Part shown: piece after piece, positions 8,028 through 15,543 of the stretch | Position numbering within the stretch: position 1 is the first letter of the stretch | Layout of the letters: every line of letters begins with the position of its first letter | NCBI GenBank assembly: GCA_039805905.1 | Contig: JBDIVM010000007.1 | Coordinates: 62,001 to 126,000, forward strand | Direction: 5' to 3' | Length of the DNA stretch: 64,000 nt | Source: Thermohalobaculum sp039805905 | GTDB taxonomy: Bacteria; Pseudomonadota; Alphaproteobacteria; Rhodobacterales; Rhodobacteraceae | Program-made: the position numbers and the translations under genes | Notes under the pieces: generated by a model | Seen by the model: only the letters and a program-made list of their open reading frames with translations | Told to the model about the DNA's origin: nothing | Database searches by the model: none

Positions 8028-8879
8028 CTAAAATGTCCACAGATCGCCAAACTTCCGATCCCATTCGCGCGGCGTGAAATTCTCAATTCCAGCCCCCGGA
8101 TAAAACGTCATCTCTCCGAAGTATATGTGTCCGTCAACCTCATAGAAATCGCATCTGACAAAACTAAATTCCTTTGACAAAATCTCAGCAAAATTCAGCA
8201 TTTTTTCCAGGTTCTTAGGTCTCTCGACATGGCCCTTGTAGAACGGGTAGTACAAGGCGAAGTCACACTTATGCCAGTCTCTATCATAGAAGCAGCGTGT
8301 GTGGTTGCTCTCGCGGTCGACGTCGACCTGAATGTAGCGAGCGACTCCGTTGAACACGAAAATCTTGAAGTCCAAGGGCAGCTTGCCATTCTGGGCAATG
8401 AAGGGTTCGACGAGTATCTGCGGCTTGATGTGCTGGTACGCCCATTCCCGCAGATGCGGTTGATACGGCCGAGCCACCCAAGCGTTGCACATCTGTTCGA
8501 GCTTCGCGATGTCCATCTCGTCGCTTGACCGGACGAAGAAGATGTCGCCGCTCGTATGATTTGCTTTGACGACGAAAGGAAGCGGCCAACTTAATGCGGC
8601 AACGGGATCAAATTTTTCGCCACTCCAGATGGTTGGAATAACATGCTCATCGCCTATTTTTTTTGCTACGTAGTCTTTGACGAGAACCTTGTCGGCGCAA
8701 GTTTTCAGAAGCGGATTGCGGTCCCGTAACTTGCGAGCCTGAACCTTCTCATTGAAGTCCTTCGGGTCCGATAAGCGCGGGAATCGTCGGAAGCTCCGAA
8801 AGTACATTATTCCGACAGCAATCTTTGATGGCAGCAGAAAAAGTATATGATGATAGATTTTCTTTGCAACTTTCAGCAT
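8028..8879 (-). CDS. TupA-like ATP-grasp protein in polysaccharide locus
   Basis: 283 residues matching the TupA-like ATP-grasp family. Visible parts are FNEKVQARKLRD (about 42-53), ADKVLVKDYVAKKIG (62-76), FVVKANHTSGDIFFV (102-116), LPLDFKIFVFNG (168-178) and a C-terminal metal/ATP region GEMTFYPGAG (255-264). ATP-grasp enzymes join a carboxylate to an amine via an acyl phosphate; TupA-like members lie in capsule and EPS clusters and may attach an amino acid or related group to a sugar. This gene is clearly more AT-rich than its neighbours: many AAA, ATT and TAT codons and an eight-T run at 8657-8664. That suggests recent acquisition. The start MLKVAKKIYHH replaces a 31-residue upstream extension with no family similarity. 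Confidence 0.8.
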   Translation of the reverse strand: MLKVAKKIYHHILFLLPSKIAVGIMYFRSFRRFPRLSDPKDFNEKVQARKLRDRNPLLKTCADKVLVKDYVAKKIGDEHVIPTIWSGEKFDPVAALSWPLPFVVKANHTSGDIFFVRSSDEMDIAKLEQMCNAWVARPYQPHLREWAYQHIKPQILVEPFIAQNGKLPLDFKIFVFNGVARYIQVDVDRESNHTRCFYDRDWHKCDFALYYPFYKGHVERPKNLEKMLNFAEILSKEFSFVRCDFYEVDGHIYFGEMTFYPGAGIENFTPREWDRKFGDLWTF

Positions 8880-9011
8880 GGTTTTATGTTTTGTGTGCCT
8901 GGTGACCGCTAAGCGTTGAGACCTTCGGAATTCTGCCCGCGATGTGAGGCGGGTGCAAGCGGACGCATGCAAGGCGACTGCATCCCGTCGTGGCAGGGTG
9001 TTCCGATTCAG

Positions 9012-10388
9012 CTACGGAGCGGGTGTCCGACTTTCGGTCAACCCTCTTCGGCTGTGCGGCGCGGTCATCCGGCCGGGCAAGTGACCTGTCGACGAGCGTA
9101 TCGAGGATGCGGTCGAGCGGGCGGTTCCCAGCTGCATTGCCCATGTCGTGGCGACCAGGATCGCATAGACCGTCAGCCCCTCATTCGACCAGAACGGAGT
9201 TGCGGAGAGATTAAGCAGCGCGAAGCCGGCATGGGCCGAGAGCAGGCGGAACCGGAGGTCGCGGTCCGGAATCCGGAAGACGATCAGGGCGTTGTAGCCC
9301 ATCACGACCAACAGCAGGGCCACCCCGATCAGGCCGTACTCGTAGATGTAGGACACGAAGGTGTTGTGCGCGATGAGCGGCATGACGCCATCCCAGGCCT
9401 CGGGCCCGAACCCGATCAGCTTGCGGGCGAAACTGGCATTCCGGTGCGCCTCGAGGTAGTGCGACCAGATATAGAGCCGGCCGCTCAGCAGGTATCGCTC
9501 CGTATCGTCCAGATGCTGCGGTGCCTCCGAGAGCGCGCTGCTGTCCTCGATCACATCCGCAACCTGGGAGTAACGGTCGGGGAGCTGCGTCAGGATCACC
9601 GGAACCGCGGCGACCGTCAGGGCGATGCCGGCGATCACGACTGCCGACCGCAGCCGCGGATGCCAGAGCTTCAGCAGGCCCAGGACGAGACATGCGGCAA
9701 GGACGGGCAGGCCCGCGATGACCGAGGTCCGGTAGTTGGCGAGGAGCAGCGAGACGAAGCCGGTCACGACGAGCGGCAGCGAGCGGGCAGCGGTCGGCCG
9801 GCTGAGGCTCGCGGCGACGGTGAAGCCGACCATCACGGTCGAGAACACCGCCTCGTGAAAATACCCGCCGATATAGCTCGCCGACCCGTCTGCCTCGTTG
9901 GCCTTCGGAGTGCCGAGGGCGATCGAGAACACCTGCAGCACCAGCGGGAGGATGAGCGTCGAAAGGATGGCCCGCATCGTTCTCTGGAGGCCGTAGAGGA
10001 GAATGGAACGGTAGGTCAAAGTCAGGATGCCGATGAAGAGGATCCACTTGGCCGCAACGCGACCCAGTCCGCCCGTCTCAACGTTGATCACGGTCGAGAG
10101 CAGGACAATTCCGAAAAGCCCGTAGAGCGGCACGAAATGACGCAGACGCAGGACGCGGCCGTCCATGACCGCAAGAAAGGCCAGAACGATGAGTATCGAG
10201 ACCAGCGCCGGAATGCTCATCCCGCCGACACTGATCCGCACCGTCTGGTCCGGAAACGCCTGGACAAGCTGGCGCAGCATCAGGGCCGACAGGAGCACCT
10301 GCGTCGGGAAGTCACGCAGCTCCCGGAACTGTCGCAGCACCAGATAACAGCAGCAGATGCTGACAAGACTCGCGACCGCAGTCCACAT
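9012..10388 (-). CDS. O-antigen ligase/polymerase-like (Wzy-type) membrane protein
   Basis: 458 residues with about ten to eleven hydrophobic segments and a long periplasmic loop. The loop contains SGRLYIWSHYLEAHRN, GFGPEAW and HNTFVSYIYEYGLIG. The His-Asn-Thr-Phe block followed by a Tyr-Glu-Tyr-Gly turn is typical of the O-antigen ligase/polymerase superfamily. It likely polymerises lipid-linked repeat units at the periplasmic face. The start MWTAVASLVSI at 10386-10388 directly precedes the first membrane helix; an upstream in-frame stretch of over 100 residues is Pro/Arg-rich and looks non-coding. It appears to be first in the minus-strand EPS arm, 132 bp before the ATP-grasp gene. Confidence 0.78.
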   Translation of the reverse strand: MWTAVASLVSICCCYLVLRQFRELRDFPTQVLLSALMLRQLVQAFPDQTVRISVGGMSIPALVSILIVLAFLAVMDGRVLRLRHFVPLYGLFGIVLLSTVINVETGGLGRVAAKWILFIGILTLTYRSILLYGLQRTMRAILSTLILPLVLQVFSIALGTPKANEADGSASYIGGYFHEAVFSTVMVGFTVAASLSRPTAARSLPLVVTGFVSLLLANYRTSVIAGLPVLAACLVLGLLKLWHPRLRSAVVIAGIALTVAAVPVILTQLPDRYSQVADVIEDSSALSEAPQHLDDTERYLLSGRLYIWSHYLEAHRNASFARKLIGFGPEAWDGVMPLIAHNTFVSYIYEYGLIGVALLLVVMGYNALIVFRIPDRDLRFRLLSAHAGFALLNLSATPFWSNEGLTVYAILVATTWAMQLGTARSTASSIRSSTGHLPGRMTAPHSRRGLTESRTPAP

Positions 10389-10868
10389 GAGACGACAATA
10401 AACGCCCGGGAGCACGATTCTGCAATTCCGATCTGCCGCGAACGACCAGCGCCATCCCGCAGAAGGACCGGCAGGTGTATCCGAAATGTCGCCTGTCGTG
10501 CCTGATCCGGTCGGGCTGCGCCGGTCCGGATCGGCTACCCTATGCGAGTAACGCCCGGGATCAGCATCGGCCCTGGCGGCCTCCGGGGCAATGACGGGCG
10601 TCGGGACCAACGCAACGGGTGCCGGGCCTGAACAGGGATCCCTTCGCATCGCGCCGGCAGGAGCCGGGGCGGCAAGACGCTGAAGCAGCGTGAGCCCGTT
10701 CCATATTCGCGACATTTCAGCCGACACGGGAAATAGTTGCCGCTTGGCGCTTCAAGCCACGGGTATTTTCGTTTAATATGCGTGCGGAGAGTAGCGTTTC
10801 GGTATTCCGGGATGGGCGCTCGGAGCGAGGGTGCACCGATCGGAGCCGGTGTGAAGGTGGAGACCAGG
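10389..10868. other. 480-bp divergent intergenic region of the exopolysaccharide locus
   Basis: This lies between the starts of the polymerase gene and the export gene and should hold the promoters for both arms. The half nearest the export gene is locally AT-richer (about 10710-10780). Apart from a weak sigma70-like pair I see no convincing coding sequence or palindrome. Confidence 0.5.
10751..10779 (+). promoter_or_regulatory. Weak sigma70-like promoter candidate for the export/Wzc arm
   Basis: TTCAAG (10751-10756), a 17-bp spacer and TAATAT (10774-10779), about 90 bp before the export gene start. The -35 box matches consensus at only three positions, so this is tentative. Confidence 0.25.
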
Positions 10869-12086
10869 ATGAAGCGTCTCGTTGCGGGGCTCATGTGTGG
10901 CGTGGTGCTTGCGAGTGCACCCGCCTCCGGGGCCGAGATTGCGACCTACAAGCTCCAGCGCGGCGATGTCATACGGCTCCGGGTGCTCGGCCTCGCGGAC
11001 TTCGATGTCAGCGCGATGGTCGATGTCGACGGGCTCGTGGTGCTGCCCTATCTCGGCGCCGTCGATGCCGAGAACAAGACGATCGTGGAACTGCAGGACA
11101 CCGTCGCCTTCGGGCTGAACGGGCGCAGCTATCGCTATGTGACGGGGGACGGGATTGACGGACTGATCACCATCGGCCACGACGATGTCCAGGTCTCGAT
11201 CGCGGAGTACCGGCCGATTGCGGTCTATGGCGCCGTTCCTAATCCCGGCGAGTTTCCGTTCCGGGCAGGCTTGACGGTGCGCGCGGCTCTGGCGCGGTCG
11301 GGGTCCGTCCGCCCGGTCGCCGACGATGGCTCGGGCGCGGTTTCCCTGCGGGCCGTGCAGCTCGATAGCGATGTCCGCGCGCTGGTGATCGAGCGGGACC
11401 ACGCGATTGCGGTCGGCTGGCGGCTGCGCAAGGAGCTGCAGCATCTCCGTGCCGATGCTCCGGAGCCGGCGCAGCTTCCGGAAGCGATCGCGAACCGCTG
11501 GGAGGGCCAGCAGGTGGCGCTGCTCGACAAGCAGACCTCGGCGACCAGCGAGCAGGTGAATCACCTGAACCGCGCGATCCAGAGCCTCGACGAGCGCATC
11601 AAGCTCCTCGGTGACCGCGCCGAGGCGGAAACCGAGGTGCTTCACGAAGACAACGCCGAGATGGATGCGATGAATGCCCTGCTGCAGAAGGGGGTCGTTT
11701 CGAACCAGCGGGTCAGCGACGTCCGCCGGGCCCAGCTGTTCTCCGCGACAAGGGTGCTGCAGACCCAGGACGCCGCGGCGGCGACGGAGATGAGCCGGCT
11801 GACGATCGCGCAGCAGATCGGCCAGACCCTCGCGGACCGGGAGATCGCTATCCTGCAGCAGATCGAGGCCTCGGACCTGAACGTCAGCATCCTGAGCGGG
11901 CGGATTGCGGCGCTGCAGCAGCAGCTCGCGATGCTCGGGGTCTCGGTCATGGATATGAGCCAGGGCCTGGTGCTGCGCATCCACCGCAGCACGGACGCCG
12001 GGGTGCAGGAGATCCTCGCGACGATGGATGACCGGCTCGAGCCGGGCGATGTCGTGGAAGTGTCGTTCGAAGCTGCCAAGAACTAG
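10869..12086 (+). CDS. Polysaccharide export protein (Wza/ExoF type, SLBB domain)
   Basis: 405 residues. A signal peptide of about 22 residues (MKRLVAGLMCGVVLASAPASGA) is followed by the polysaccharide export domain (about 25-100: YKLQRGDVIRLRVLG, VDVDGLVVLPYLGAV). A soluble-ligand-binding (SLBB) segment follows (about 118-150: VYGAVPNPGEFPFRAGLTV). A long predicted coiled coil rich in Gln, Glu and Leu occupies about 195-345. There is no lipobox, which fits the ExoF subclass better than lipidated Wza. It should form or gate the outer-membrane/periplasmic EPS exit channel with the Wzc-type protein downstream. Start chosen at the signal peptide (ATG 10869). Confidence 0.85.
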   Translation: MKRLVAGLMCGVVLASAPASGAEIATYKLQRGDVIRLRVLGLADFDVSAMVDVDGLVVLPYLGAVDAENKTIVELQDTVAFGLNGRSYRYVTGDGIDGLITIGHDDVQVSIAEYRPIAVYGAVPNPGEFPFRAGLTVRAALARSGSVRPVADDGSGAVSLRAVQLDSDVRALVIERDHAIAVGWRLRKELQHLRADAPEPAQLPEAIANRWEGQQVALLDKQTSATSEQVNHLNRAIQSLDERIKLLGDRAEAETEVLHEDNAEMDAMNALLQKGVVSNQRVSDVRRAQLFSATRVLQTQDAAAATEMSRLTIAQQIGQTLADREIAILQQIEASDLNVSILSGRIAALQQQLAMLGVSVMDMSQGLVLRIHRSTDAGVQEILATMDDRLEPGDVVEVSFEAAKN

Positions 12087-12396
12087 CGGGGGCGCCGCCG
12101 AGCGCTGCACATGTCTCGATGCGGGCTTTGGCAGTCTGGCCGGGAGAGCTGGTAGGAGAGTTAAGGGTGTTGCAGGGAATCCCGGGGACAGCCGGCAAGG
12201 ATCCGGCGGCGGGGCGCCGGTTTTACTCCGAAACCGGAATCCTCTTTCAACATATGGGCAATTATGGGAAAATCCGCCGCGCAGCGACGGCCTCCGGGCC
12301 GGATGTGGGCGGGGGATCGGCCGGGTGCGATGGCGTGGCGCGCGCCGCCGCGGGGAACATGTCCTCGCTGGCCGAGGTCACGCGGGGATGTGAAGT
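12087..12396. other. 310-bp gap between export gene and Wzc-type gene
   Basis: It contains a terminator-like hairpin at 12203-12224 and then an AT-richer stretch (12225-12270) that could hold a fresh promoter for the downstream gene. No credible ORF seen. Confidence 0.5.
12203..12224 (+). terminator. Intrinsic terminator candidate
   Basis: CCGGCG, loop GCGGGG, CGCCGG, followed directly by TTTT. It lies 117 bp after the export gene stop, so transcripts may stop or be attenuated before the Wzc-type gene. Confidence 0.55.
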
Positions 12397-14286
12397 ATGA
12401 CCAAGTTGCGGCCATGGCATGGCGAGCTGGCAGAGCCGCCAGTCGGCGAAAGCTTCCAGTCGCGCGAGTTCAAGGATGAGCTCGTCAAGCTTGCCGGCCT
12501 CTGGCGGAGGCGCTACTGGATCTTCGGAATCGCCTTCGCCACCGCGGTGGCGGCGGCCCTCATCACGGTGAACATGACGCCGATCTATTCGGCGGCGAGC
12601 CAGGTGATGCTGCGCGCGAATCTCCCGCCGGACATCATCGACCCCCGCACCGTCACCCGCAATCTGGTTGCGAACGATGCGGTGATCCAGGGCGAGGTCA
12701 ACGTTCTGACCGCGCCGGAGCTGCTGCGCGAAGTCGCGGCGGAACTGGGCCTCGACAAGGATCCGGAATTCATTCCCTGGCTCCGCGAGCGGGGCCTCGT
12801 CGAACGGACGATCGGCGGGCTGCGCAGGTTCATCTCCGAGCTCCTCTCGCCGTCGGAAGACGGCCCCGCGGCCGATTTTGATCTTCTCGGGGTCGCGGCC
12901 TCCGAGATTCGCAGCCGCCTGTCGGTCAGCACGATCGGCACCTCCTTTGTCATCGAGATCGTGGCCTCGTCGGAGTCTCCGGTCCGGGCCGCGGAAATCG
13001 CGAACGCGGTCGCCGAAAGATACCTTCAGGGCCAGGTCGAGGAGAAACTGCGTGCGAGCGAACGGGAGATCGCGTTCCTCGAGACCCGGGCCGAGAAGCT
13101 GCGGGCCGAGCTGATTGCCGCCGAGCAGAAGGTCGAGGACTTCAAGAAGTCCGCGGCGATGCAGGGCCACTCGGCAGCGCTCGCCGTCGAGCTGCGCGAG
13201 CTCCAGCGCGATGCGGAAACGTCGCGGGTGGTCTACGAGCAGGTCCTCGTCAGCATGAAGGAACGCCGCGAACGCGGCGGATTCCAGGAGGCCGATGCGC
13301 GGATTATTTCAGCGGCGGAAGCACCGTCGTCGCCGTCGTCGCCGCAGAAGGTCAAGCTCACCCTGATCGCCTTTGCCGTCGGCGCGATGGGCGCGGCGGT
13401 CGGGTTCCTGGTCAAGGACGCCCGCCGCCACACGATCCTGACCGAGGACGACGTCGAGCGCTGCTGCGGGCTGCCGGTGATCGGCAACCTGCCTGAGGTG
13501 AAGGAGGCGAAGAGCCCGATCGAAGTCCTCGACTGGATGAGTGCGCGACCGTTCTCGGCCCTTGCCGAGGCCGTGCGATGGCTGTGGATCTCGCTTGGAA
13601 ACAGGCTCGACGGCATCCCGCGGATCATCGTCGTGACCTCGGCGCTGCCGGGAGAGGGCAAGTCGACGCTGGCCATGCTGATGGCGCAGAAGAGTGCGGC
13701 GAGCGGCCGTAAGACGCTTCTGGTCGATGCCGACCTGCGGCGCAAGTTCATCTCCAAGGCGTTCGGCATCACCGGGGCTGGGGCCCATGACATCGAGGAG
13801 CACGGCTTCGTGGTGTTCAATCTCGATGAAGTCATCGAGGGTGATCACCGGCTGCTCTCCGGCCGCGTGTTTCTCGAGACGCTGACGGCTGCCAGGGAGC
13901 GCTACGACACGACCATCGTCGACGCCCCGCCGGCGCTGAGCGTCAGCGACGTCGCGGTGCTCTGCCAGAATGCAGATGCCGTCATCATGGCTTGCCGCTG
14001 GAACCATACGCCCGAAGGTGCACTCGAGCTCGCGGTGCGGCAGCTCAAACTGCTCGGGGTCAGGGTTGCAGGTCTCGCGCTGACGCGCGTTGATCTCAAG
14101 CGCCAGGCCAAGGCCACCTTCACCGGTGCCGGATATGCGCTCCGCCGGAGCATGGCATACTATTCGGACGACACCGTGTCGCCAGACGCCGCGGCGAAGT
14201 CCGGCGGAAAGGATTTCGGACGCGGCAGGCACCGGTTCTCGGTCGCCGAGGAGCCGCCGGCCGCACAGGAGGCGACGGGATCCTGA
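12397..14286 (+). CDS. Wzc/ExoP-type chain-length regulator with C-terminal tyrosine-kinase domain
   Basis: 629 residues. The Wzz-type N-terminal part has membrane helices at about 42-58 and 321-338, which flank a periplasmic coiled coil (about 210-290). The cytoplasmic BY-kinase domain has Walker A ALPGEGKST (416-424), Walker A' LLVDADLRR (441-449) and Walker B TTIVDAPP (505-512). It should control EPS chain length together with the export protein and cycle through autophosphorylation. Two oddities: the stretch between Walker A' and Walker B is shorter than usual, and the tail carries very few tyrosines (a single YY pair in SMAYYSDD and one Tyr before it) instead of a Tyr cluster. Confidence 0.87.
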   Translation: MTKLRPWHGELAEPPVGESFQSREFKDELVKLAGLWRRRYWIFGIAFATAVAAALITVNMTPIYSAASQVMLRANLPPDIIDPRTVTRNLVANDAVIQGEVNVLTAPELLREVAAELGLDKDPEFIPWLRERGLVERTIGGLRRFISELLSPSEDGPAADFDLLGVAASEIRSRLSVSTIGTSFVIEIVASSESPVRAAEIANAVAERYLQGQVEEKLRASEREIAFLETRAEKLRAELIAAEQKVEDFKKSAAMQGHSAALAVELRELQRDAETSRVVYEQVLVSMKERRERGGFQEADARIISAAEAPSSPSSPQKVKLTLIAFAVGAMGAAVGFLVKDARRHTILTEDDVERCCGLPVIGNLPEVKEAKSPIEVLDWMSARPFSALAEAVRWLWISLGNRLDGIPRIIVVTSALPGEGKSTLAMLMAQKSAASGRKTLLVDADLRRKFISKAFGITGAGAHDIEEHGFVVFNLDEVIEGDHRLLSGRVFLETLTAARERYDTTIVDAPPALSVSDVAVLCQNADAVIMACRWNHTPEGALELAVRQLKLLGVRVAGLALTRVDLKRQAKATFTGAGYALRRSMAYYSDDTVSPDAAAKSGGKDFGRGRHRFSVAEEPPAAQEATGS

Positions 14287-14404
14287 GCCCGGATTGCCGG
14301 CCCATGCGCCGAAGTCTTGCGGAGCATGGCGCGGGTTGCGGCGGCGATCATGCCGCATCGGGAAGGTCGCGCGGAAGCTGCATGGAATTGGGAGATGATC
14401 GCCG

Positions 14405-15514
14405 ATGACGCTGGTTTCGGTCATTGTCCCCGCCTACAACTCGGCCTCGACGGTCTCGGCGACGCTCGACAGCATCCGCGCCCAGGACTGGCGCGACCTC
14501 GAGATCGTTGTCGTCGATGATGGCTCGACCGACGAGACCGCCGCGATCGCGGAACGGCACGCGGCCGCGGATCCGAGGGTCCGGGTGATCCGCCAGCCGA
14601 ACTCTGGCGTTGCCGCCGCCCGCAATCATGCCCTCCGGGTGACGCGCGGCGCGTTCGTGTCGCCGTGCGATGCGGATGACATCTGGCATCCGCAGCGCAT
14701 CACGCGGCTCATGCGCCGGATGGAGGTGCTGGGCCCGGACACCGGGTACGTCTACTCGCCCTCGCGCATCATCGACGAGCAGGACCGGGTGACCGGACAG
14801 AAGGGCATCGCCGGGTTCGAAGGCGCCACCTATCTGCGCTCGCTGGTGCTGAACTTCGTCGGCAATGGCAGCGCCATCCTGATCCGGCGCGAGGCACTCG
14901 ACGATGTCGGCGGCTACAGCACGACACTGACCAACAGTGCGGACTGGCATCTGCAGGTCATGATCTCCCGGCGCTGGAAGGTCGGCTGCGTGCCGGAGTT
15001 CCTGACCGGCTACCGCATCCTGGCCCGGGGACTCTCGCGCGATGCAATGCGGATGAAAAACTCGGCGCTTGCCGCAACGGAGATGTATGCCAGCGCCTAT
15101 CCGGAGACTCCCGGATGGATCCACGACGCGGTCGCATCGATGCGGCTGGCGCGGCTCGCAGTCACGCATTTGCGTCATCTCAGATTTACCGACGCAGCGG
15201 CCACGCTGGCGCGGGCACTGCGCCTCTCGCCGCGGGCGGCGATCGACACGGTGTTCCTGACCGAGGGCCCGCGACTGTTGCGCAAGGCCATCTCGCGCCT
15301 GCGGCCGATGGCACCCGGCATCACGCCGGGACCGCTGTTTTCGGAGATCGATCCGGCCGTCCCGTTCGGCGATCCGGATGTCCTCGTGCTGCGCTGGCTC
15401 GTCGAGCGGATCGCGCCTCTGGAGGACCGCTTCCTTGTCGAAGGGCCGACGGCGCGCGGCGCCGGACCGGCGCAGGCCGGCACCCTAAACTCCGAAGCCG
15501 CCGCTTCCCTCTGA
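14405..15514 (+). CDS. GT2-family glycosyltransferase
   Basis: 369 residues, GT-A fold. The protein begins SVIVPAYNSASTV, has VVVDDGSTDET near 35-45 (nucleotide-binding Asp) and the metal-binding DADD in SPCDADDIWHP near 90. The C-terminal third is alpha-helical and Arg/Leu-rich without a recognised domain. It probably extends the EPS repeat unit using a UDP- or GDP-sugar. The ATG at 14405 has a GGGAGATGATC upstream context. It is 118 bp downstream of the Wzc-type gene on the same strand and converges with the ABC flippase gene 29 bp later. Confidence 0.88.
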   Translation: MTLVSVIVPAYNSASTVSATLDSIRAQDWRDLEIVVVDDGSTDETAAIAERHAAADPRVRVIRQPNSGVAAARNHALRVTRGAFVSPCDADDIWHPQRITRLMRRMEVLGPDTGYVYSPSRIIDEQDRVTGQKGIAGFEGATYLRSLVLNFVGNGSAILIRREALDDVGGYSTTLTNSADWHLQVMISRRWKVGCVPEFLTGYRILARGLSRDAMRMKNSALAATEMYASAYPETPGWIHDAVASMRLARLAVTHLRHLRFTDAAATLARALRLSPRAAIDTVFLTEGPRLLRKAISRLRPMAPGITPGPLFSEIDPAVPFGDPDVLVLRWLVERIAPLEDRFLVEGPTARGAGPAQAGTLNSEAAASL

Positions 15515-15543
15515 CCGAAGCGCTCCCCGACAGGTGCCGGCGC

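Noticed and set aside
5240..8077. Long open frame on the plus strand opposite the amidotransferase and GT4 genes
   Set aside because: Composition is Arg/Gly/Glu-rich without any recognisable domain, and the minus strand carries two well-defined enzymes. Long antisense frames are expected at this GC content.
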